Below, in pieces: positions 1 to 4,938 of a stretch of 6,737 nucleotides of DNA. The notes below the pieces were generated by a model. The model was not told where the DNA came from. It ran no database searches and was given only the letters and a program-made list of their open reading frames with translations. Source of the DNA: an uncultured Collinsella sp. (GTDB lineage Bacteria > Actinomycetota > Coriobacteriia > Coriobacteriales > Coriobacteriaceae); the NCBI GenBank assembly GCA_902482035.1, contig CABSYW010000051.1:1-6737 (forward strand), given 5' to 3'. Within the stretch, counting starts at the first letter, position 1, and every line of letters starts with the position of its first letter. Both the position numbers and the translations under genes were made by a program.

Positions 1-55
1 AACCCTGGACCTTGGGATTAAGAGTCCCCTGCTCTACCAACTGAGCTAACGACCC
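1..55 (-). tRNA. tRNA-Lys (anticodon CUU), partial, cut by the left edge
   Basis: This is the 5' part of a lysine tRNA: acceptor strand, D arm, anticodon arm, variable loop and the start of the T arm. All 55 visible bases are identical to the complete tRNA-Lys at 99-174, including the anticodon loop CTCTTAA (anticodon CUU, reading AAG). The 3' third lies outside the window. Only 4 nt separate its 5' end from the foot of a hairpin (60-85), so there is no room for a promoter of its own, and it is probably transcribed by read-through from tRNA-His and the other tRNA-Lys. An identical tandem copy at a contig edge is also a typical place for a short-read assembly to break. Confidence 0.93.
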
Positions 56-59
56 AAAG

Positions 60-85
60 CTAAAGTCCGTTGTGGCGGACTTTAG
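60..85 (-). other. 10-bp hairpin between the two tRNA-Lys genes (processing signal or leaky terminator)
   Basis: A perfect inverted repeat, CTAAAGTCCG / CGGACTTTAG, encloses a 6-nt loop (70-75). On the transcribed minus strand the stem is followed by CTTTGGG, not a proper U tract. It therefore looks weak as an intrinsic terminator, and a role in separating or processing the tRNAs is as likely. Partial termination that lowers expression of the downstream tRNA-Lys copy is also possible. The structure is seen directly; its role is inferred. Confidence 0.6.
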
Positions 86-98
86 AGGAGATATCGTG

Positions 99-174
99 TG
101 GTGGGCCGTCAGGGGTTCGAACCCTGGACCTTGGGATTAAGAGTCCCCTGCTCTACCAACTGAGCTAACGACCC
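99..174 (-). tRNA. tRNA-Lys (anticodon CUU), complete
   Basis: A full cloverleaf can be folded. The acceptor GGGTCGT pairs with ACGGCCC (one U-G pair), followed by discriminator A and an encoded CCA at 99-101. The D arm contains AGTTGGTA, the anticodon loop is CTCTTAA (C32 U33 CUU A37 A38), and the T arm is CAGGG-TTCGAAC-CCCTG. The anticodon stem GGGGA/TCCCA has a G-A mismatch at its outer pair 27-43, shared with the partial copy. The tRNA reads AAG, the lysine codon expected to dominate in a GC-rich genome. It lies 22 bp downstream of tRNA-His in the same transcription unit. The hexamer GATATC flanks it directly on the 5' side (175-180) and shortly after the CCA (90-95). Confidence 0.97.
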
Positions 175-196
175 GATATCAACACAAAGCAAGAAC

Positions 197-274
197 TGGG
201 GTGGGTAAAGGGACTCGAACCCTCGACCTACGGGACCACAACCCGTCGCTCTAGCCAACTGAGCTACACCCACC
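197..274 (-). tRNA. tRNA-His (anticodon GUG)
   Basis: A complete tRNA with the histidine hallmark: an extra encoded G at position -1 (base 274) pairs with C73 (base 200). The acceptor has eight pairs including a terminal G-U, and CCA is encoded at 197-199. The anticodon loop is TTGTGGT (anticodon GUG) on an ACGGG/CCCGT stem, and the T loop is TTCGAGT. It is the first gene of the minus-strand tRNA unit, about 20 nt downstream of the predicted transcription start. Encoding both G-1 and CCA is normal for bacterial tRNA-His genes. Confidence 0.97.
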
Positions 275-300
275 GTGTCCTGTGCGCTTCGCGCTCGACT

Positions 301-329
301 ATTATTGCAAGGAACGCCACACGATGCAA
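301..329 (-). promoter_or_regulatory. Sigma70-type promoter of the tRNA-His/tRNA-Lys unit
   Basis: Read on the minus strand: -35 TTGCAT (324-329), a spacer of exactly 17 bp, and -10 AATAAT (301-306). The expected start is near 294, about 20 nt upstream of tRNA-His, a normal leader length for a tRNA operon. Spacing and both hexamers are close to consensus, and no competing candidate was seen upstream of the tRNAs. Confidence 0.7.
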
Positions 330-336
330 GCCCCAA

Positions 337-355
337 TTTTCAAGAATTTTGAAAA
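337..355. repeat. Perfect 7-bp inverted repeat in the divergent intergenic region
   Basis: TTTTCAA and TTGAAAA are separated by 5 bp (GAATT). The AT-rich dyad stands out in GC-rich surroundings, 8 bp upstream of the -35 box of the tRNA promoter and 85 bp upstream of the aminotransferase start. It could be an operator or an UP-like element, or have no function. It is not followed by a T tract and so is not a terminator. No convincing plus-strand promoter was found between 340 and 430. The best -10-like hexamer is TAAACT at 403-408, with no matching -35. Confidence 0.35.
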
Positions 356-439
356 GAGTTTTTCGAGACCATTTCGAACAAATCCCACCGGTTTCATAGG
401 AGTAAACTTGCCCCACTGCAAATCCTCGAAAGGACCGTC

Positions 440-1621
440 ATGAAAGAACTCTCCAACCGCACGGCAACGTTTACCGATTCGGTCATCCGCCGCATGACAC
501 GCATCTCCAATAAGTACGGCGCTGTCAATCTCTCGCAGGGCTTCCCCGACTTCGATCCCCCGGCGCAGCTGCTCGATAGCCTCAGCGCCATCGCCAGCGA
601 CCCCAAGCCGCTCTATCACCAGTACTCCATTACCTGGGGCTCCCAGGCCATGCGCGAGGCGCTCGCCGCCAAACAGGAGCACTTTATGGGCATGCCGGTA
701 AACCCCAACGAGAACATCGTGGTCACCTGCGGCTCCACCGAGGCCATGATGGCCGCCATGATGACGGTTACGAACCCCGGAGACAAGGTCGTCATCTTCT
801 CGCCGTTCTACGAGAACTACGGCGCTGACACCATTCTCTCGGGTGCCGAGCCCATCTATGTGCCGCTCAACCCGCCCACATTCGACTTTGACCGCGAGGC
901 GCTCGAGGCAGCCTTCCGCGACAACGACCCCAAGGCCATCGTCCTGTGCAACCCTTCTAACCCTTGCGGCAAGGTCTTTACGCGCGAGGAGCTCACCTTC
1001 ATCGCCGACCTCTGCAAAAAGTACGACGCCTACTGCATTACCGACGAGGTATACGAGCACATCGTCTACGCGCCCCACGAGCACGTCTATATGGCCACGC
1101 TGCCCGGCATGTTCGAGCGAACCATCAGCTGCAGCTCGCTGTCTAAGACGTACTCCATCACCGGTTGGCGCCTGGGCTACACCATCGCCCCGCCCCAGAT
1201 CACCGAGCGCATCAAGAAGGTCCACGACTTTCTCACCGTGGGTGCCGCCGCTCCCCTGCAGGAAGCCGTTGTCACCGCCCTCAACTTCGACGACAGCTAT
1301 TACGATGAGGTCCTCGACCTCTACACCGCCAAACGCGACCTGTTCTGCCAGGGGCTCGATATCATCGGTCTTGAGCATAACGTGCCGCAGGGCGCCTACT
1401 ACGTCATGATGGACATCTCTGAGTTTGGCTATGACAGCGACCTCGAATTCTGCGAGGACCTCGCATCCAAGGTGGGCGTGGGCGCCGTGCCCGGCTCGAG
1501 CTTCTTCCGCGAGCCCGTCAACCATCTGATTCGTTTCCACTTTGCCAAGCGGGACGAGACGCTTAACGCGGCACTGGAGAACCTCAAGTCGCTACGTGAT
1601 AAAATCAAGCCGCGCGGGTAA
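440..1621 (+). CDS. PLP-dependent aminotransferase, class I/II (kynurenine/methionine aminotransferase-like)
   Basis: A cytoplasmic transaminase of fold type I, 393 aa, the usual length for this family. Visible landmarks are NLSQGFPDF (30-38), typical of the kynurenine aminotransferase and YbdL-type methionine aminotransferase branch; GSTEA (98-102), which lines the PLP phosphate site; NPSNPCGK (171-178), whose second Asn contacts the PLP ring; TDEVYEH (201-207), with D202 for the pyridine nitrogen; SLSKTYSITGWRLGY (233-247), with K236 as the Schiff-base lysine and R244 for the phosphate; and LIRFHFA (363-369), with R365 as the substrate carboxylate arginine. All catalytic residues are present, so it should be active, using an amino acid with a 2-oxo acid acceptor. 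The exact substrate (Met, Gln, aromatic, kynurenine or other) cannot be read from sequence. The start is set by AAAGGA (429-434), 5 nt before the ATG. It is transcribed alone, divergent from the tRNAs, and closed by its own terminator. Confidence 0.93.
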   Translation: MKELSNRTATFTDSVIRRMTRISNKYGAVNLSQGFPDFDPPAQLLDSLSAIASDPKPLYHQYSITWGSQAMREALAAKQEHFMGMPVNPNENIVVTCGSTEAMMAAMMTVTNPGDKVVIFSPFYENYGADTILSGAEPIYVPLNPPTFDFDREALEAAFRDNDPKAIVLCNPSNPCGKVFTREELTFIADLCKKYDAYCITDEVYEHIVYAPHEHVYMATLPGMFERTISCSSLSKTYSITGWRLGYTIAPPQITERIKKVHDFLTVGAAAPLQEAVVTALNFDDSYYDEVLDLYTAKRDLFCQGLDIIGLEHNVPQGAYYVMMDISEFGYDSDLEFCEDLASKVGVGAVPGSSFFREPVNHLIRFHFAKRDETLNAALENLKSLRDKIKPRG

Positions 1622-1646
1622 GGACGGCCCGGCAACTAAAGCAACC

Positions 1647-1690
1647 AAAGAAGCCCCGCACCGCCCGCCACGTTGCGAGGCTTCTTTTTA
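1647..1690 (+). terminator. Rho-independent terminator after the aminotransferase gene
   Basis: The stem AAAGAAGCC (1647-1655) pairs with GGCTTCTTT (1679-1687). It is extended inward past one C/A mismatch by CGCA (1657-1660) with TGCG (1674-1677). A run of five T at 1685-1689 follows. It lies 26 bp after the stop codon and isolates the aminotransferase from the kinase gene downstream. Confidence 0.88.
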
Positions 1691-1718
1691 TAGCGCTTTC
1701 TTAAATGGTTTAGAGCCC

Positions 1719-1724
1719 TATACT
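1719..1724 (+). promoter_or_regulatory. Candidate -10 box of the ROK kinase gene
   Basis: TATACT matches the sigma70 -10 consensus at five of six positions. It lies just after the preceding terminator and about 40 bp before the ATG, so the gene probably has its own promoter. The -35 region is poor: TTTCTT at 1697-1702 with a 16-bp spacer is the best match. Strength is therefore uncertain and an activator may be needed. Confidence 0.45.
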
Positions 1725-1762
1725 TTAGTCACGGAGCAACTCGTCCCAGAGAGAGGAATACT

Positions 1763-2653
1763 ATGGCAGAACAGCAGCTTATCGGAGCGCTCGAGGCCGG
1801 CGGCACCAAGATGGTCTGCGCCACGGGCTATGCAGACGGCACGGTCCTGGAGCGTGAGCAGATCGCGACCACGACCCCGCAGGAGACCGTCGAGGCCGTC
1901 AACGCGTGGTTTGCCGACAAGGGCATCGCCGCGCTGGGCATCGGCGCCTTTGGCCCTACTGCAGTCAACCCTGCCTCGCCCCAATACGGCAAGATCCTGG
2001 AGACGCCCAAAACGGCATGGCGCTACTTTGACCTGCTGGGTACTATCCAAAACGAGCTCAATATCCCCTGCGGCTACGACACCGACGTCAACGTCGCCTG
2101 CCTGGGCGAGGTCACCTTTGGTTGCGCCAAGGGCCTCACCGATGTGGTCTACCTGACCATCGGTACCGGCGTGGGCGCCGGCGTGCTCTCGGGCGGTAAG
2201 CTCGTGCACGGCATGATGCATCCCGAGGCTGGCCACATCCTGGTCATGCGTGACCCGCGCGACACCATTGGCGAGCACAGCGCCTGCCCCTTCCACGACA
2301 ACTGTCTCGAGGGCCTCATCGCCGGCCCCGGCGTTAAAAAGCGCTGGGATGGCAAGAGCGCCGGAGACATGGCCGATGACCCGGAGGCCATGGACCTGCT
2401 CGCAGGCTATCTGGCACAGGCGCTCATGACCTACACGCTGTGCTACGCGCCGCAAAAGATCATCATCGGCGGCGGCGTGGCCGACCACACCCCCATCGTG
2501 CCGCTCGCGCGCAAAAAGTGCGCCGAGATGCTCAACGGCTATATCGTCACGCCCGAGGTCAACGACATCGATAACTACATCGTCAACAACAGCCTCGAGG
2601 GCAAGCAGGGCATCATGGGCTGCCTGGCCCTGGGCGCACAGGCGCTTCAGTAG
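1763..2653 (+). CDS. ROK-family sugar kinase, probable fructokinase (GmuE/ScrK type)
   Basis: A 296-aa cytoplasmic sugar kinase that would phosphorylate fructose (or a related hexose) with ATP to the 6-phosphate. The N-terminal phosphate loop is EAGGTK (11-16), with Glu where many ROK proteins have Asp; this is normal in the GmuE branch. GIGAFGP (59-65) and DTDVNVACLGE (106-116) follow, with D108 as the likely catalytic base. Next are IGTGVGAG (133-140) for ATP, HPEAGH (153-158), and CPFHDNCLEGL (175-185), where H158, C175, H178 and C181 are the probable ROK zinc ligands. IIIGGGV (233-239) follows. From memory the whole chain parallels Bacillus GmuE, including length, so fructokinase is the best call; mannose or glucose specificity is not excluded. 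There is no DNA-binding N-terminus, so it is an enzyme and not a ROK repressor. GAGAGGAA (1751-1758) is the ribosome binding site. No transporter or hydrolase gene lies beside it to show the sugar source. Confidence 0.9.
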   Translation: MAEQQLIGALEAGGTKMVCATGYADGTVLEREQIATTTPQETVEAVNAWFADKGIAALGIGAFGPTAVNPASPQYGKILETPKTAWRYFDLLGTIQNELNIPCGYDTDVNVACLGEVTFGCAKGLTDVVYLTIGTGVGAGVLSGGKLVHGMMHPEAGHILVMRDPRDTIGEHSACPFHDNCLEGLIAGPGVKKRWDGKSAGDMADDPEAMDLLAGYLAQALMTYTLCYAPQKIIIGGGVADHTPIVPLARKKCAEMLNGYIVTPEVNDIDNYIVNNSLEGKQGIMGCLALGAQALQ

Positions 2654-2667
2654 CAGACGCACCCACA

Positions 2668-2718
2668 GGGCGTGGCGCGCTCGGCAAATCCGACCTACGG
2701 AACGACGCCACCACGCCC
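2668..2718 (+). repeat. 8-bp inverted repeat in the 3' untranslated region of the kinase gene
   Basis: GGGCGTGG (2668-2675) and CCACGCCC (2711-2718) are perfect inverted copies. The 35-nt interior includes a small TCGG-CAAAT-CCGA hairpin (2681-2693). In RNA this would give a branched stem between the stop codon and the terminator, which could stabilise the 3' end or be incidental in GC-rich sequence. Confidence 0.35.
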
Positions 2719-2735
2719 CATATAAGCCCTCAAAT

Positions 2736-2782
2736 AAAAAAGGCCGCCTAGGACCAAACAATACGTCCTAGGCGGCTTTTTT
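2736..2782. terminator. Bidirectional intrinsic terminator between the convergent kinase and VanZ genes
   Basis: A perfect 12-bp stem, GCCGCCTAGGAC (2743-2754) with GTCCTAGGCGGC (2765-2776), surrounds a 10-nt loop. It is flanked by six A on the left (2736-2741) and six T on the right (2777-2782). It therefore works as a terminator in both directions: for the kinase on the plus strand and for the VanZ operon on the minus strand. The minus-strand stop codon (2768-2770) sits inside the right arm. Confidence 0.93.
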
Positions 2783-3217
2783 GGCGTACATCAGCGACCG
2801 TAAGAGATATCGGAGCACAACGCCCGTTGCAGCTCCACAGCAGTCGATCATCACATCGGTGATCATGCCGGCGCGTCCCGGCACAAAGAGCTGAATCGTT
2901 TCGTCGATCGAGGGAATCAGCAGCAGGAACACCGCCGTGGGCAGCAGCACGTCAAAGGTGCGCCGGCCCTCAAAATCAAAGGCGTGCGTTGCCAAGATGC
3001 CGAGCACCATATACTCGGTAAAATGCGCGCACTTGCGAACAACAAAGTTGGTCACCCATTCATATGGAAGTCCCACGCCGTGCAGGAAACCGCGGATAGC
3101 TTCCATGACCGTCAGGCTCAGCGAGCCCGACCCCGAGCCGGGAACCAGCGAATTGCCCCAGATCAAGAGCGCCATCAGGCAGGTTACAACCGCCCATTTT
3201 CGATTGATCTTAACCAT
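2768..3217 (-). CDS. VanZ-like family small membrane protein
   Basis: A 149-aa integral membrane protein carrying the VanZ-family signature. RKCAHFTEY lies at 61-69, DETIQLFVPGRAG at 105-117 and DVMIDCCGA at 121-129. Hydrophobic helices are seen at about 8-24, 66-80, 88-104 and 122-139. The family is named after VanZ, which gives low-level teicoplanin resistance, but most members, including lone chromosomal copies like this one, have no known role, and resistance should not be inferred from the name. It is the second gene of a probable operon: its ATG is 7 nt after the stop of the upstream membrane protein gene, and its likely ribosome binding site GGAGG (3230-3234) lies in the last codons of that gene, suggesting translational coupling. 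The last codons (AKKAA and stop) form one arm of the terminator. Confidence 0.85.
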   Translation of the reverse strand: MVKINRKWAVVTCLMALLIWGNSLVPGSGSGSLSLTVMEAIRGFLHGVGLPYEWVTNFVVRKCAHFTEYMVLGILATHAFDFEGRRTFDVLLPTAVFLLLIPSIDETIQLFVPGRAGMITDVMIDCCGAATGVVLRYLLRSLMYAKKAA

Positions 3218-3224
3218 GCAGAAG

Positions 3225-4625
3225 TTATGCCTCCGCGCGGAGCGGCGCGAAGCTGGCGGTACCGCCCTCGATAACGCTCAAATAGGCACGGCCCGTACGC
3301 TTGGCGGTAGAGGACTGCAGGCGCTCGATCTCTTCCTCGAGGATCTGATTGACGCGCTCGTGACGACGATTTTCCATAATGCCGGCGGCAATAGCCTCGG
3401 CCCGCTCGATGCTCTCGCGCGAGATGCGGGCAGTATCCTCGGGGAACACAGCGCTGTGACGGCCGACATAGGCGGGGGCAGCAGGCTGAGGGGCAGCGAC
3501 GGGAGCGGGGACTGCAACAGGAGCAGGCTCGTCAATCTCATCCAGAATCGCGGTGGCGGCGGCCCACATGTCCTCGTGGCCCGAGTAATCGGCCATGGGG
3601 ACATCAACCTCGAGCGAGGCGTCCGGAAGGTCGCCGGTGTCGATGCGATCTTGGGCATCAATCGATGCGGTGATGGCTGCAGGCTCATCGAGGTCATCGA
3701 GATCGATGTCCGCGGCACCGGAGATGATAGGCATGCTGGCGAGGTTTGCGTTGTACGGCGCAGCCTCAGCCGCCTGCTGCTGGGCAGGAGCGCCCCAAAG
3801 CGAGCTTTCGGCGGCACGGCGGGCGGCAACGGCCTCCTCGTCCGCGGCCATGGCTTCATCAACGTACGAATTGTCGGCAGAAGCGTTCGCGTCCGCCGAG
3901 GTAGCGCTGTAGGCGTTATTGGCCGCCGCGTTGGCGACGAGCGCCACGAAAGCCGCCGTGCTGCCCGCAGGGGCGGCCTGGGAGCCAGACACGGCGCGTG
4001 CCGCGGCGGCGATGTCGTCGCGATTGAAGGAGTCGGTCTGCCCGCCGTTGGTGAGCTCGTCGATGGCGACTTGATAGACGTCGCGCGAGTGTGCAGGGTC
4101 GCAGCTCACCGGCGAATCGTCGTCGAGCATACTGTCGATCATGGACCAAGCCTCGTCCTCGTCCATAGCATCTGCAGCTCGAGCGATGGTAGGGACACCA
4201 TCATCGGCATGACGGCGCTGGAACGCACCAGTCAGGCCGGAAAGGAATGCCGAGGTAGACTGCTCCGCCTGAGCCTGAGAATCAGAAGCCGCAGCGTAAG
4301 GAGTCGCATCCTGCTGCTGAGCTGAAATCGAGGCGGTCTTGAACTCGCTTTGATGCTGATTGAGATTGGCGGCACCGCCCATGGCATCGGGCTGGAACAG
4401 ACGCTCTTCACGCTGCGCACGATACTCGGAGATACCCAGCGAGGCGGCATAGATGCCCACGCCCGCCACCGCGCCCACGGCGAAGGGAACCGCACCCGCC
4501 ACGACCGTCTCGTTCACAGACGAAAACGGCAGCGTCGCGGCATACATAACCACGGGAGCGGCAAGGCCGATCCCGCACGAAAGTCCGGCAAGGACTGCTC
4601 GTTGTGTTGCATCAGAAGAAGCCAT
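3225..4625 (-). CDS. Ala-rich membrane-anchored protein of unknown function
   Basis: A 466-aa protein I do not recognise. With the ATG at 4625 as residue 1, there are two hydrophobic helices at about 10-32 and 41-63, joined by a short loop. A basic/acidic stretch (ISEYRAQREERL, 65-76) then suggests that the rest lies in the cytoplasm. Residues 80-395 are low-complexity, rich in Ala, Asp, Glu, Ser and Gln, with acidic clusters (DAMDEDEAW, DIDLDDLDEP) and a Pro-Ala stretch (368-384); this part looks disordered. Residues 396-438 form a charged, coiled-coil-like helix, followed by an ordered-looking tail, GRAYLSVIEGG (445-455). An in-frame TTG start 27 bp upstream (4652) is possible, but the ATG at 4625 is preferred because GGGGAG lies 5 nt before it. 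The low-complexity codons stay in one open frame to the stop, and the gene has a promoter, RBS and partner gene, so it is real. Confidence 0.75.
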   Translation of the reverse strand: MASSDATQRAVLAGLSCGIGLAAPVVMYAATLPFSSVNETVVAGAVPFAVGAVAGVGIYAASLGISEYRAQREERLFQPDAMGGAANLNQHQSEFKTASISAQQQDATPYAAASDSQAQAEQSTSAFLSGLTGAFQRRHADDGVPTIARAADAMDEDEAWSMIDSMLDDDSPVSCDPAHSRDVYQVAIDELTNGGQTDSFNRDDIAAAARAVSGSQAAPAGSTAAFVALVANAAANNAYSATSADANASADNSYVDEAMAADEEAVAARRAAESSLWGAPAQQQAAEAAPYNANLASMPIISGAADIDLDDLDEPAAITASIDAQDRIDTGDLPDASLEVDVPMADYSGHEDMWAAATAILDEIDEPAPVAVPAPVAAPQPAAPAYVGRHSAVFPEDTARISRESIERAEAIAAGIMENRRHERVNQILEEEIERLQSSTAKRTGRAYLSVIEGGTASFAPLRAEA

Positions 4626-4630
4626 GAGCT

Positions 4631-4636
4631 CTCCCC
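4631..4636 (-). promoter_or_regulatory. Ribosome binding site that sets the start of the Ala-rich membrane protein
   Basis: GGGGAG on the minus strand lies 5 nt upstream of the ATG at 4625. The alternative TTG start at 4652 lies upstream of this site and would place it inside the coding region. The ATG is therefore the better start. Confidence 0.75.
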
Positions 4637-4761
4637 ATCTTCCAGCACCCAAATCGCATCATTCAGTTGGCTGCGCGAGAGAAGATGAAGCGGGGCTATG
4701 CCCCAAAGCAACGGTATATGGTTCGTTTCATCTGCGTTATCCGTCGCGAAGCTTAAAAGCT

Positions 4762-4790
4762 ATTATGCGAAACCGCCCTGTCGATTGCAA
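4762..4790 (-). promoter_or_regulatory. Sigma70-type promoter of the membrane protein/VanZ operon
   Basis: Read on the minus strand: -35 TTGCAA (4785-4790), a 17-bp spacer, and -10 CATAAT (4762-4767). Both hexamers are near consensus and the spacing is ideal. The start should fall near 4755, giving a leader of about 130 nt. The -35 box sits inside the 32-nt CRISPR-repeat-like sequence (4780-4811). Confidence 0.7.
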
Positions 4791-4869
4791 GCGACGATGT
4801 CGGATTGAAACGGGAAACCTGCTGCTTGCCAGTCTTATGGTCAAAAATAAGCGCGGAGCGGCGATATAG

Positions 4870-4901
4870 AAAAGGGCCGAGGCTCAAAGCCCCGACCCTT
4901 T
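4870..4901 (-). terminator. Intrinsic terminator of rho
   Basis: On the minus strand AAAGGGTCGGGGCT pairs with AGCCTCGGCCCTTT around a TTG loop; two pairs are G-U wobbles. The run TTTTC TATAT follows. It lies 37 bp after the rho stop codon. The U tract is short, so some read-through toward the downstream operon is possible. Confidence 0.8.
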
Positions 4902-4938
4902 ATTACATTGATGACTATCGCTGCGTGTGGATGACAAC

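Larger units (their letters stand above)
4626..4938. other. 313-bp intergenic region between rho and the Ala-rich membrane protein gene
   Basis: No credible gene lies in this stretch. Going in the minus direction it holds the rho terminator (4870-4901), an unassigned part (4812-4869), the promoter of the membrane protein operon (4762-4790), and a leader of about 130 nt. The leader contains a small hairpin, GGGGC-ATA-GCCCC (4692-4704), and the pyrimidine tract CATCTTCTCTC (4677-4687), which can pair with sequence around the ribosome binding site. A 12-bp near-palindrome, AGCTTTTAAGCT (4750-4761), overlaps the predicted start point. Plus-strand reading frames here run on from antisense of the membrane protein gene and have no support. 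Confidence 0.6.

Noticed and set aside
1..274. tRNA cluster as an integration (att) site of a mobile element
   Set aside because: No integrase gene or partial tRNA duplication with phage-like context is visible. The second tRNA-Lys copy is intact as far as it can be read.
302..1540. 412-codon minus-strand ORF opposite the aminotransferase
   Set aside because: It is the antisense shadow of a clearly functional gene with all catalytic motifs; it has no family motif and no RBS, and such frames are common in GC-rich DNA.
1718..2761. 347-codon minus-strand ORF opposite the ROK kinase
   Set aside because: Antisense shadow of the kinase gene, rich in Ala/Val/Gly/Asp/His with no recognisable domain, and it runs into the bidirectional terminator.
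2768..3217. Glycopeptide resistance determinant
   Set aside because: VanZ-like proteins are widespread and mostly unrelated to resistance. No vanA/B/H/X-type gene or regulator is present.
2937..4325. 462-codon plus-strand ORF opposite the VanZ and Ala-rich genes
   Set aside because: It crosses two genes of the opposite strand, has no RBS or domain, and arises from the GC-rich Ala codons on the other strand.
4650..4652. TTG start for the Ala-rich membrane protein
   Set aside because: The GGGGAG ribosome binding site lies downstream of it and 5 nt before an ATG at 4625, which is the better start.
4780..4811. A CRISPR array
   Set aside because: Only one repeat-like sequence exists, with no second copy at spacer distance and no cas gene. 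It is kept only as a low-interest resemblance.
4453..4869. 138-codon plus-strand ORF across the intergenic region
   Set aside because: Starts antisense within the membrane protein gene and ends in the rho terminator area; no RBS, no promoter and no recognisable motif.
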